Source of the DNA: Planctomycetota bacterium
Lineage (GTDB): Bacteria > Planctomycetota > Phycisphaerae > UBA1845
Length of the DNA stretch: 19,584 nucleotides
NCBI GenBank assembly: GCA_024278775.1
Contig: JAJRSP010000262.1
Location: forward strand, 1-19,584
Direction: 5' to 3'
Part shown: piece after piece, positions 1 through 7,370 of the stretch
Numbering within the stretch: position 1 is the stretch's first letter
Layout: every line of letters begins with the position of its first letter
Notes under the pieces: generated by a model
Told to the model about the DNA's origin: nothing
Databases searched by the model: none
What the model saw: the letters and a program-made list of their open reading frames with translations, nothing else
Position numbers and translations under genes: made by a program

Positions 1-337
1 GCAAACCAACCACGACGGCAAACAGCGTCGCACCCTCGATCATGGCCGCGGTGATAATCATGGCCGTGCTGATATTGCCGGCCGCTTCCGGCTGACGAGC
101 CATCGACTCGACCGCGCTACCGCCGATGCGACCGATGCCGGCCCCACCCCCCATGATGACCAGTCCGGCACCAATGGCACCACCCATTTTGCGGGCACCG
201 TCGGTCGTCAGAAACGTCGCATTCTCCGCGACGGTAGCCCCATCGCCGTGATCCTGCGCCTGCGCCGTACCAGAGAACATCAACACGAAACCGGCGAGAA
301 TCGCCGCCAACGCCAACTTAGAAACTTTCTTCTGCAT
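1..337 (-). CDS. atpE: ATP synthase Fo subunit c (partial, 3' end off the left edge)
   Basis: This is the proton-carrying c-ring subunit of the F1Fo ATP synthase. I translated it by hand from the ATG at 337; 112 codons are visible and the stop lies outside the window. Residues 1-28 look like a cleavable signal peptide (basic MQKKVSK, a hydrophobic core, then a TAQAQ cleavage region). Two membrane helices follow: a glycine-rich helix 1 around residues 51-74 and helix 2 from about 90. The polar loop has the conserved R81-Q82-P83, and E101 in MIEGATLF is the ion-binding carboxylate. The residues after the Glu (GAT) do not resemble the Na+-type EST pattern, so proton coupling is inferred. A Shine-Dalgarno sequence, AAAGGTGG, lies just upstream. 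It follows atpB after an unusually long 196-base spacer. Confidence 0.95.
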   Translation of the reverse strand, partial: MQKKVSKLALAAILAGFVLMFSGTAQAQDHGDGATVAENATFLTTDGARKMGGAIGAGLVIMGGGAGIGRIGGSAVESMARQPEAAGNISTAMIITAAMIEGATLFAVVVGL

Positions 338-533
338 CTCAAACCACCTTTACCGTGTTCGATCGTCGAGTGGGGTCGACCACCATGTTCGATTCGCCAT
401 CGCAGTCACGCCTCACGGCCCGAGTGCCCCACACGTGTCCGGGCATGACGAATATGTTATGTCTTGCTTCTACGGCACGAAAACCCAGCACCACCGCCCA
501 ACCCGTCGCATCGCGCGATGATCCTCTAAGCCA
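338..533 (-). other. Long atpB-atpE spacer with direct repeat and small palindrome
   Basis: This is a 196-base gap inside an otherwise tightly packed operon. I see no convincing gene in it. On the plus strand, ACCGTGTTCGAT (352-363) recurs as ACCATGTTCGAT (382-393), and an 8-base palindrome GGTCGACC (374-381) lies between the two copies, all just upstream of the atpE ribosome binding site. This could be an RNA element that raises atpE translation, since c is needed in many copies per complex. That role is inference; a translational enhancer upstream of atpE is established in E. coli. Confidence 0.4.
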
Positions 534-1418
534 TCAGTGACTATGCGCCTCGACTGCGTGATCGTCGTGGTGAAACACCACAGACATACCAATGAACAGC
601 GCCGTAAGGAACGTAAAAATAAACGCCTGAAGAAAGGCGACGAAGATTTCCAACATGGTGATCGCTACGCTGGCCAGGATCACCGGAACCGCAATGAGCA
701 AACCGCCGCCGGTCCCCATCGAGGACCCAGCCGTCAGGATGAAGCCCACCAGCACCGCCAGCAGGATGTGACCCGCCATCATGTTCGCGAAAAGTCGAAC
801 GGCCAGCGCGAAAATCTTAGCCGCCAAGCCGATGATCTCCACCGGCACCAACAGCGGTGCCAGCCAGAGCGGACCGGGGCAGAAGTGCGCAATGTAATGC
901 ATCCCACCCAGGCGAAGCCCGTTCACAACCATCATGATCATCGTGAGCACGGCCAACGTGCCCGTCACATAGATATTGCCCGTCGACGTACCGCCGATGT
1001 GCGTCCCGAAGAGCGGTGAGATAGTCGCCACCGGAAGCAGACCGAGCAGGTTGATCGTCAGCACGAAAAAGAACACACTCCAAATGTATTTGATGAATCG
1101 GTCGGTGTGCTCTTGCAGCGCGGGCTCGGCCACTTCTTTACGAAGGTACTGGCAGATTGACTCCATGAAATTCGCGAAGCCCGCCGGCACGAGCCGCCCG
1201 ATGTCGTCCGTGCCACGACGCTTGCGAATGAGCCCCGGGAGCACCACCACGAGCAAAAAGCCGGCCACGATCATCATCACAAGCTGATCGCTCAGCAAAG
1301 TGATTTCACCTTGGGGCGTTAACGGAAACCCTAAATCCAACGGCATGGTCCAGAGCGGATGCTGGATCACATGATCCAACGGAGACCCCGAAGCCAGCAA
1401 AGATTGACCGAAACCCAT
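534..1418 (-). CDS. atpB: ATP synthase Fo subunit a
   Basis: This is the membrane stator subunit that forms the proton half-channels against the c-ring. The protein has 294 residues from the ATG at 1418; a GTG immediately upstream at 1421 would add one residue. It is strongly hydrophobic, with five or six membrane segments. The signature ALAVRLFANMMAGH carries R208, equivalent to E. coli R210, the essential arginine facing the c-subunit carboxylate. The last helix motif LEIFVAFLQAFIFTFL (about 256-271) is the other family hallmark. The C-terminus is His/Asp-rich (HHDDHAVEAHSH). The start overlaps the stop of the upstream atpI-like gene as TGATG, implying translational coupling. Length and motifs are normal for the family. 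Confidence 0.97.
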   Translation of the reverse strand: MGFGQSLLASGSPLDHVIQHPLWTMPLDLGFPLTPQGEITLLSDQLVMMIVAGFLLVVVLPGLIRKRRGTDDIGRLVPAGFANFMESICQYLRKEVAEPALQEHTDRFIKYIWSVFFFVLTINLLGLLPVATISPLFGTHIGGTSTGNIYVTGTLAVLTMIMMVVNGLRLGGMHYIAHFCPGPLWLAPLLVPVEIIGLAAKIFALAVRLFANMMAGHILLAVLVGFILTAGSSMGTGGGLLIAVPVILASVAITMLEIFVAFLQAFIFTFLTALFIGMSVVFHHDDHAVEAHSH

Positions 1419-1819
1419 CACGTCTCTTGTGTATCCTTTGGCTGTCCCATCCGAACCGCAAAAAGCGTGTCCACTACGAGCAGCACGAGGTAACTAATCC
1501 CTACCCATATCAAAAACGAGGGCCGCTCCACATCCGAGCCGAGCACTACCGCCAACGCGCCAAACAGCACCACCGCAAACCGCACAGCCATCGCGCCGAG
1601 CGCCGCGGTCGCCACGGCAGCCCGATCACCCACCGAAACCAGGGCCATCGGCACCGCGCCGATCCAACTGCCTACCAGGCTCACGCCGCACGCCGCGACC
1701 ATCGCCCAGAGACCGTCAGCCCCGGCCAGATTCCGTGTCGGAAAAAAACCAGCACCGACCAGCACCATCGCCACCACGGCCGAAACAGCCACAAACCTGG
1801 CGTAGCGACGAAGATTCAT
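1418..1819 (-). CDS. atpI: AtpI-like small membrane protein of the ATP synthase operon
   Basis: This is a 133-residue protein of about four predicted membrane helices (roughly residues 10-27, 38-62, 70-93 and 102-122) with a short basic N-terminus (MNLRRYAR). Its size, topology and place directly before atpB match the ATP synthase I chain (UncI/AtpI), a dispensable factor thought to help c-ring assembly or Mg2+ handling. Sequence similarity in this family is weak, so the call rests mostly on position and hydrophobicity. It starts 6 bases after the atpZ-like gene, with AGGT as a possible ribosome binding site, and its stop overlaps the atpB start. Confidence 0.75.
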   Translation of the reverse strand: MNLRRYARFVAVSAVVAMVLVGAGFFPTRNLAGADGLWAMVAACGVSLVGSWIGAVPMALVSVGDRAAVATAALGAMAVRFAVVLFGALAVVLGSDVERPSFLIWVGISYLVLLVVDTLFAVRMGQPKDTQET

Positions 1820-1825
1820 CGTGAC

Positions 1826-2110
1826 CTAGTCGCGCCGTTCGCTGCGCTCGTCCATCTCGCGACTGGCACGCAACGCCTGACGAATCAGGTTATACATGCC
1901 GCCAACCAACCCGAGCACCGCGCCAATCAGCACGCCCCATCGTTCGGAGCCGTAATGCCGACCGATCCAATATCCGAAAAACACAAACCCGCCGACGGCC
2001 CCGGCAAAATCGAAGCCCATCCCGGCGTAGCTCTTCGACCGGACCCGCCCAGGTTGACCGTTCCCAGGTCGCTCATCCACCGTTCGTACGCCGCGACGAC
2101 CCGCCACCAA
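1826..2110 (-). CDS. atpZ: AtpZ/AtpI-family protein, first gene of the ATP synthase operon
   Basis: This is a protein of up to 94 residues resembling the 'ATPase gene 1' (AtpZ) family, which is proposed to work with AtpI in Mg2+/Ca2+ transport or Fo assembly. The conserved core begins at about residue 28 (SYAGMGFDFAGAVGGFVFFG). It holds two short helices joined by YWIGRHYGSERWG, and ends in a positively charged helix. The glycine-rich first helix and the G-x-x-x-G-x-x-x-N-L pattern in the second are typical. The start is uncertain: the frame opens with adjacent TTG (2110) and GTG (2107) codons, and an internal GTG lies at 2080. The N-terminal 27 residues look unstructured. It heads the minus-strand operon. 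Confidence 0.8.
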   Translation of the reverse strand: MVAGRRGVRTVDERPGNGQPGRVRSKSYAGMGFDFAGAVGGFVFFGYWIGRHYGSERWGVLIGAVLGLVGGMYNLIRQALRASREMDERSERRD

Positions 2111-2227
2111 CGTCCGGACGACACCTGACTTTGCACGGAAAAGTCACAAACGCATCGCTAAAGCAAAGGTACCGCAGCACCCTCTTCACTCCTCGGAAGC
2201 TGGTCGCCCCGCGTCCGAAGGGCTGGC

Positions 2228-2256
2228 AGTCTAGCAACCTGTCCGCGCGGGTTCAA
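2228..2256 (-). promoter_or_regulatory. Candidate sigma-70-type promoter for the ATP synthase operon
   Basis: Read on the minus strand, a -35-like TTGAAC (2251-2256) and a -10-like TAGACT (2228-2233) are separated by exactly 17 bases. Each matches 4 of 6 consensus bases. The start point would be near 2221, leaving a leader of about 110 bases before the first gene. This is a pattern match only. Confidence 0.4.
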
Positions 2257-2331
2257 GTACCTTTCCGTCCTATTTAACTCGTTTTCTGATAGGCGCTTTC
2301 AAACCGATGGAAGCCGCTTCGACCGTTCGGA

Positions 2332-2360
2332 TTGACTCTATCGCGGCCAAGCACTACGTT
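2332..2360 (+). promoter_or_regulatory. Candidate promoter giving a leaderless asd mRNA
   Basis: A good -35 box TTGACT (2332-2337, 5 of 6) is followed after 17 bases by a poor -10 TACGTT (2355-2360, 3 of 6). Transcription would start at about 2366-2367, on the asd ATG itself. There is no ribosome binding site before that ATG, which fits a leaderless message. The weak -10 keeps confidence low. Confidence 0.3.
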
Positions 2361-2365
2361 CTAGC

Positions 2366-3412
2366 ATGGACATGCAGTCGTCACCACGCCCCACCCCCGT
2401 ACCCAACACCGGACATCTTGCCGTTGTGGGGGCTACGGGTGCCGTGGGACGGGAAATCTGCACGCTACTCGAACAACGTGGGATTGAGCCTTCTCGTCTG
2501 ACCCTGCTGGCGTCAGCCAGAAGCGCCGGCTCAACTATATCTGTCCACGGTACGAAGACCCCCGTGCATGAAGTGAAACCCGACTCCTTCCACGGCGTGG
2601 ATTATGCGATTTTTAGCGCCGGGGGGGATCGCAGCCGGGATTTGGCCGATTTTGCAGTGAAAGCCGGGGCCGTCGTCATCGACAATTCCTCTGCCTTCCG
2701 CATGACAGAAGGCGTCCCGTTGGTGATCCCAGAGATCAATCCACAAGACGCAGGTCGGCACAAAGGCATCATCGCCAACCCCAACTGCTCCACCATTATC
2801 ATGAACATGGCCGTGTGGGCCCTGCACAAGCTCAACCCGGTCCGGCGGATCATCGTCAGCACCTATCAGGCGGCGAGCGGCGCGGGGGCGGCGGCCATGC
2901 GAGAGCTACTCACGCAGAGCGGCGATGTCTTAGCCGGAAGAGAGTTTCAGCCAACGTCGTTCCCCCACCCCTGTGCGTTCAACCTGTTTTCGCACAACAC
3001 GCCCATCGGTCCCGACGGCTACAACACCGAAGAACGCAAGATGATCGACGAAACGCACAAAATCTTTCACGACACCACCATCGCCATCACCGCGACCTGT
3101 GTCCGCGTGCCGGTGTTGCGAGCCCACAGCGAGTCGATCAACCTCACCTTTGAACGTCCCATCACCCCGGATGAGGTCCGGGCAATCCTGGTTACCGCTC
3201 CCGGCGTAACGATCGTGGACGACGTCGATACCGGCCGTTTCCCCATGCCGATCGACGCCACCGGCAGAGACAACGTGCTCGTCGGCCGCATCAGACGGGA
3301 TGTGAGCCAACCCGACGGGCGGGGCATCGAGATGTTCGTATCCGGCGACCAACTCCGAAAAGGTGCCGCGCTCAACGCAATCCAGATCGTGGAACTGCTG
3401 GCGTCTTCCTGA
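2366..3412 (+). CDS. asd: Aspartate-semialdehyde dehydrogenase
   Basis: This enzyme reduces aspartyl-4-phosphate to aspartate-4-semialdehyde with NADPH. It is the branch point to diaminopimelate/lysine, threonine and methionine. The protein has 348 residues, normal for the bacterial family. The NADP-binding loop GATGAVGRE is at residues 22-30. The catalytic cysteine is C141 in ANPNCST. QAASGAG (168-174) and the R252/H254 pair in LRAHSES are the substrate and general-base motifs. The first 16 residues (Pro/Ser-rich) precede the usual start of the fold, but no better downstream start codon is seen. It is divergent from the ATP synthase operon and is followed after 34 bases by a helicase gene. 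dapL, a later step of the same pathway, lies about 4 kb downstream. Confidence 0.96.
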   Translation: MDMQSSPRPTPVPNTGHLAVVGATGAVGREICTLLEQRGIEPSRLTLLASARSAGSTISVHGTKTPVHEVKPDSFHGVDYAIFSAGGDRSRDLADFAVKAGAVVIDNSSAFRMTEGVPLVIPEINPQDAGRHKGIIANPNCSTIIMNMAVWALHKLNPVRRIIVSTYQAASGAGAAAMRELLTQSGDVLAGREFQPTSFPHPCAFNLFSHNTPIGPDGYNTEERKMIDETHKIFHDTTIAITATCVRVPVLRAHSESINLTFERPITPDEVRAILVTAPGVTIVDDVDTGRFPMPIDATGRDNVLVGRIRRDVSQPDGRGIEMFVSGDQLRKGAALNAIQIVELLASS

Positions 3413-3437
3413 CGGCCACCGGGCTTCCGGCTACAAT
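3409..3437 (+). promoter_or_regulatory. Candidate promoter for the DinG-like helicase gene
   Basis: The -35-like CTGACG (3409-3414, 4 of 6) overlaps the asd stop codon. A 17-base spacer follows, then the -10 TACAAT (3432-3437, 5 of 6). The start point would be near 3444, only about 3 bases before the helicase ATG at 3447, and no ribosome binding site is present there. It is again compatible with a near-leaderless mRNA. Confidence 0.4.
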
Positions 3438-3446
3438 CTCCCCTTC

Positions 3447-5426
3447 ATGGCCGGCAACATCACCAACATCTTGGGCGAGGCGGGCCGCATCGCCGAAAAG
3501 CTCCCCGATTACGAACTCCGACCCCAACAGCTCGACATGGCGCTGGCCGTGTACGACGCTTTTGAGAACGGTGAGCACCTCATGGTCGAGGCAGGGACCG
3601 GGGTGGGCAAGAGCTTCGCCTACCTCGTGCCGTCCATCCTGCGGGCCATCGAGCATGGGCAGCGGGTGGTCATCAGCACGCACACCATCGCCCTGCAAGA
3701 GCAGCTCATCCATAAGGACATCCCATTTCTGCGAAGCGTGTTCGATGCGGACTTTTCGGCCGAGCTGGTCAAGGGACGCGCGAACTATCTCGGCCTTCGC
3801 CGCCTTGCGCGTGCCAGCTCGCGGCAGAAAATGCTCTTTGACACGAAGGACCAGCTATCCGAGCTATACAAGATCGAAGATTGGGCCTACCAGACGGCCG
3901 ACGGCTCTCGCAGCGATCTACCCCAAGAGCCGAGTCTGTCCGTCTGGAACGGTGTCCGGAGCGACGGGGACGACTGCTTCGGCCGGAAATGCCCGCAATA
4001 TCGACGGTGCTTTTTCCAGCGAGCCCGCCGTCGCGCCGAGCAGGCACAGCTACTGATTGTCAACCACGCCCTCTTGTTTTCGGATGTGGCCATGCGCAAG
4101 CAGGGGGCGTCGATTCTGCCGGACTACGACTATCTCGTGCTGGACGAGGCCCACACCATCGAGGGGGTGGCTGGCAACCACCTGGGCATCTCCGTAAACA
4201 CCAATCAGGTACGGTACTTGCTCAACAGCCTACACAACGACCGCACGAAACGCGGGATATTGCACTCGAAAAATGCGGAGTCCACGACCGAGGCGGTGAG
4301 TGAGACGCACCGGAGACTGGATGCGTATATCCAGCAAATGATCACGTTTGCCGGGTCGGACGTGTCATCCAATGGTCGCCTTCGTGAGCCGCCGAAAGTT
4401 CCCGATTTGCTATCCCCTGCGCTGAGGGAGCTCAAGACCGAGCTCTCATTACTGCGCCGCGAGACCGTAGACGAGCAAGACCGACAGGAAATCGCCAGCA
4501 TGATGGAGCGATGCCAGGCGCTGGCACTTGAAGTCGAGCATTGGCACGAGCAACGCGCCCACGATTGGGTCTATTGGCTCGAAACGGACACGGGGCCGCG
4601 GCGGCGAAAAACGAAAAGCCAACGGGTCTCGCTACACGGGCGACCGATCGACATCGGACCGGCACTGAAAGTGTTACTCTTCGACCAACTCGAAAGTGCG
4701 GTGTTGACCTCCGCCACCATGACCACCGGCGGCGAGGAGCCGTTCAGGTATCTGACGAAACGACTATCATTCGAAGACGCGGAAACCCTGGCACTCGGCT
4801 CACCGTTTGATTACAAGGCCCAGCTCACCGTCCACGTAGAGGCCGACATGCCCGAGCCAAGCCAATCGGACGAATTCGTGCCGGCCGCATGCCGCGCGAT
4901 CGAAAAGTATGTGCAGCAGACCGAAGGGCGGGCGTTCGTACTGTTCACCAGCTACTCGCTGCTCAATCAGTGCGCAGACCGGGTGCGCGGTTTCTTCGAG
5001 GCGCATCATCTGACGCTCCTCGCTCAGGGTGGTGGAATGCCGCGCACGGCCATGCTCGACGCCTTCAAGTCCGGTGATCGTTGTGTGCTGTTTGGGACGG
5101 ATACGTTCTGGGCCGGCGTGGACGTCCCAGGGGACGCGTTGTCCAACGTCATCATCACGAAACTACCCTTCGCCGTCCCCAACCAGCCGATCATCGAGGC
5201 GAGAATCGAGCAGATTCGCGAGTCCGGCGGCGTCCCCTTTATGGAATACCAGATTCCCGAAGCGATTCTGAAATTCAAACAGGGGGTAGGCCGCCTGATT
5301 CGTACGAAATCCGACCGCGGGATCATTGTGATCCTTGACGCACGGGTCGTGAAAAAGCGATATGGACGCCTTTTCCTCAACGCACTGCCCGACGCAACCG
5401 TCCACATCCACCGCGAAGACCGATAA
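3447..5426 (+). CDS. DinG/XPD-family ATP-dependent DNA helicase
   Basis: This is a superfamily 2 helicase of the DinG/XPD group, expected to unwind DNA 5' to 3' at R-loops, forks or damage. The ATG at 3447 gives 659 residues starting MAGNITNILG; the reading frame is open upstream into asd, but that part is not protein-like. The Q-motif region is ELRPQQLDMA (about 23-32). Walker A is EAGTGVGKS (48-56), the DEAH box is at 233-236, and motif VI QGVGRLIR is at 612-619. The Fe-S region keeps C177, C182 and C188 with the E. coli DinG spacing (Cx4Cx5C). The first ligand position, in KGRANYLG, is Gly116 instead of Cys. Whether a cluster forms is therefore doubtful. It sits 34 bases after asd with its own possible promoter. 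No exonuclease domain is fused. Confidence 0.9.
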   Translation: MAGNITNILGEAGRIAEKLPDYELRPQQLDMALAVYDAFENGEHLMVEAGTGVGKSFAYLVPSILRAIEHGQRVVISTHTIALQEQLIHKDIPFLRSVFDADFSAELVKGRANYLGLRRLARASSRQKMLFDTKDQLSELYKIEDWAYQTADGSRSDLPQEPSLSVWNGVRSDGDDCFGRKCPQYRRCFFQRARRRAEQAQLLIVNHALLFSDVAMRKQGASILPDYDYLVLDEAHTIEGVAGNHLGISVNTNQVRYLLNSLHNDRTKRGILHSKNAESTTEAVSETHRRLDAYIQQMITFAGSDVSSNGRLREPPKVPDLLSPALRELKTELSLLRRETVDEQDRQEIASMMERCQALALEVEHWHEQRAHDWVYWLETDTGPRRRKTKSQRVSLHGRPIDIGPALKVLLFDQLESAVLTSATMTTGGEEPFRYLTKRLSFEDAETLALGSPFDYKAQLTVHVEADMPEPSQSDEFVPAACRAIEKYVQQTEGRAFVLFTSYSLLNQCADRVRGFFEAHHLTLLAQGGGMPRTAMLDAFKSGDRCVLFGTDTFWAGVDVPGDALSNVIITKLPFAVPNQPIIEARIEQIRESGGVPFMEYQIPEAILKFKQGVGRLIRTKSDRGIIVILDARVVKKRYGRLFLNALPDATVHIHREDR

Positions 5427-5874
5427 GACAGCCCTTCGCGACCCACCAAGGCACCGTGCTATTCACGCACGTCCTAAAAAATCGCATGGTATCCATCGAA
5501 AACTCGCCTCCGAACGTGGGATCGCCACCGTAAGTGCCCGGAAAAATTTGGCTCAGATCTGTAGATTCCCGCCCGATATTCAAGATAGGTCCAGGAGTCG
5601 CCGACTTGGACACGGTAGGAACAATGGGTTCTAATGCGACTGATTCGATGACGACACACGCGCAACATCGGTTCCGATGGAGCCATCGCTCACGGTGGCA
5701 GCAGCGGCTGCGCAGACTTCTCGGCGCGGTCGTACTTTTTGTCTCGTCGCTAATCTGTTTCTGGTTGCTGGTTCGCTCTTGTGAGCCAACGATCTAAGCG
5801 CGCAGACAAAAAGAAGCAGGTCCCGCCACGCCCCGTCCGAACGACACTCCATCCATGCTCATGGCGAGACAGCG
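5427..5874. other. Convergent intergenic stretch, mostly empty
   Basis: About 450 bases lie between the ends of the helicase gene (plus) and the peptidase-like gene (minus). The only weak candidate is a 57-codon plus-strand membrane ORF (listed separately). A 78-codon minus-strand frame (5377-5613) runs into the antisense of the helicase end and has no recognisable motif. I see no tRNA, no clear rho-independent terminator and no repeat. It could hold gene remnants. Confidence 0.5.
5624..5797 (+). CDS. Possible small single-pass membrane protein (57 aa)
   Basis: The ATG at 5624 is preceded by AGGA only 3 bases away. The product has a basic, Arg/His/Trp-rich half (residues 10-31) followed by one hydrophobic segment (about 32-49, LGAVVLFVSSLICFWLLV) and ends RSCEPTI. 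The layout, basic cytoplasmic side then membrane helix, is physically sensible. The family is unknown. The short length and tight ribosome binding site spacing mean it may be chance. Confidence 0.3.
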   Translation: MGSNATDSMTTHAQHRFRWSHRSRWQQRLRRLLGAVVLFVSSLICFWLLVRSCEPTI

Positions 5875-7170
5875 CTAGCGAGCTTGCAAGAACCCTTTCC
5901 AGTCTGTTTCAAGCTGTTCGAGTGTGCGGTGGTACACTTGATACGCCGTCTGATCGAGCGTCGTTTCCGCCAACTCTTCCGTCTTAAACGAGAACAGCCG
6001 CTTCAGCTTCTCCGCACCGTACTGATCTATCAGGTAGCCCACAAACGACGACGCGACAGGTCGAATCATGGCACCGGGAATATTCCGAATCACCTCCGAC
6101 CGACACAGGTCGGTCACGCTCGGCAGAACGCCGTCCGCCACCATCTTCTTGGCGTCGTCGTGGCTGTTTCTCCCCTGCAAGGCCATCACGCAATATCCCG
6201 CGGTCCCTTTGCCGATAAACTCGGTCGTTTCACCATAGGAGGACATCAACGCGCCTACATAGGAACCACGATCATCCCATCTCAACGCATGAATCTCCCG
6301 ACCGGAGTAGTACCCACGCCCTCTTCGACCGGTGAGCGTATGCAACCGATCCGCTGACGCATACCGATAAAAGGCAATTTTTTCACCCGGCTTGATTTCC
6401 AGAAGGTGTTCCAACGACTTCAGGTATTTGGCGTTGGCCTCGATGACGGCGCGCGGCGGTTCATCTCCGCCCTCGGAATAGTAAGTGAAACGGTCCGTGT
6501 CCTTGCGATTCCAAACGACATTGGTCACTTCATGGAACTCGATCTGATCAAACCAGACCGAACCCGTGCAGGTGAGCGCCACACCGATCTCAGCCGCCAC
6601 CGCTCCGGCCGGCACCTTCACCACACGCTGCACCTCTCGCCAGTCGCTCGTCCCCAGCACCTTCGGTGTGGCCCGAACGGGGGATCGCCCCATTCGCACG
6701 ATCGCACCGTCGCTTCCGAGAAACTGCACATAGGCGTTGCTGTTGAGATACTGTCCGGGGCTCTGCACGACCTTGTCCGACCGGATCCACGCCACGAGAA
6801 CGTACTGAGCATTCGCTCGCACGGCCAACGGATCGGTTTTCAACGCAAGCCAGAGCGTGGTATCCGAGGTGCCGCTGAGCCGAAGACTCGCCAACCCCTC
6901 ATGAGACACGTCGGAGTCCACGGCGATAAGAGACCGCACCTCCTCGCCACCGGTTTCTTCCCGGGCTCCGAGTGTCACGGACCAGCCGGACACCCCATCC
7001 TCAAACGAGCCATTAACGACCAGATCAGGCCCCCAGCTCAGATGCCCGCTGCTCTGCGCCCGGACGGCCGACGCGCCCCCGGCTAGCATCCCCCATGAGA
7101 CCGCAACCAACACGCCACCAACAGAGATCTTGCACATGATGATACGTCCAGCGCCCGAGGCGCAACTCAT
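5875..7170 (-). CDS. Secreted protein: carbohydrate-binding-like module plus inactive peptidase-like domain
   Basis: No named family is certain. From the ATG at 7170 (preceded by GGTGATC, part of an extended ribosome binding site) it has 431 residues; an ATG at 7137 gives 420. A signal peptide spans about residues 12-38 (core VGGVLVAVSWGMLAGGA, then AVRAQ). Residues 50-215 look like a jelly-roll carbohydrate-binding module (opening LVVNGSFEDGVSGWSV, closing VWFDQIEFHEV). Residues 225-400 resemble the gluzincin 'peptidase MA-like' domains common in planctomycetes, ending in SSFVGYLIDQYGAEKLKRLF. Where HExxH should be, the sequence reads GSYVG (302-306), and the usual EG(L/T)A is K321-GTA. The zinc site is therefore absent and the protein is probably not a metallopeptidase. 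It is divergent from dapL. Confidence 0.8.
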   Translation of the reverse strand: MSCASGAGRIIMCKISVGGVLVAVSWGMLAGGASAVRAQSSGHLSWGPDLVVNGSFEDGVSGWSVTLGAREETGGEEVRSLIAVDSDVSHEGLASLRLSGTSDTTLWLALKTDPLAVRANAQYVLVAWIRSDKVVQSPGQYLNSNAYVQFLGSDGAIVRMGRSPVRATPKVLGTSDWREVQRVVKVPAGAVAAEIGVALTCTGSVWFDQIEFHEVTNVVWNRKDTDRFTYYSEGGDEPPRAVIEANAKYLKSLEHLLEIKPGEKIAFYRYASADRLHTLTGRRGRGYYSGREIHALRWDDRGSYVGALMSSYGETTEFIGKGTAGYCVMALQGRNSHDDAKKMVADGVLPSVTDLCRSEVIRNIPGAMIRPVASSFVGYLIDQYGAEKLKRLFSFKTEELAETTLDQTAYQVYHRTLEQLETDWKGFLQAR

Positions 7171-7370
7171 AGTGATCACCCGGCCAGACAGCGCTGGCCA
7201 CCCGTCGCCTATGATCGAGCTTCTTGCGGATTCGTCAAACCCCTGGGAAACAGGCACCCCGTATCGTTGACGCCGCCCGACACCAACGGTAAGACCTTCG
7301 CCGGTGGAGCGGCAACACGCCCGGTAGGAGACACCCGGCGATAGAGGACGGAGACCCGCTCGTTCATTCC
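7171..7370. other. Divergent spacer between the secreted protein and dapL
   Basis: These 200 non-coding bases must hold the promoters of both flanking genes. On the plus strand TTGACG (7267-7272) with TAAGAC (7290-7295) at a 17-base spacing is a weak candidate for dapL (start near 7302). No strong hairpin or repeat was seen. Confidence 0.3.

Noticed and set aside
1427..2128. 233-codon plus-strand frame opposite the atp genes
   Set aside because: It is antisense to the clear AtpI- and AtpZ-like genes, with a His/Arg/Pro-rich, low-complexity translation typical of a shadow frame.
2244..2266. GGTTCAAGT resembling a tRNA T-loop
   Set aside because: The flanking bases do not form a 5-bp T stem and no acceptor or anticodon arm is visible; it overlaps the candidate ATP synthase promoter.
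5377..5613. 78-codon minus-strand frame after the helicase gene
   Set aside because: The segment with Gly/Asp/Phe looks somewhat protein-like, but it starts with GTG without a ribosome binding site, overlaps the helicase end antisense and matches no family I know.
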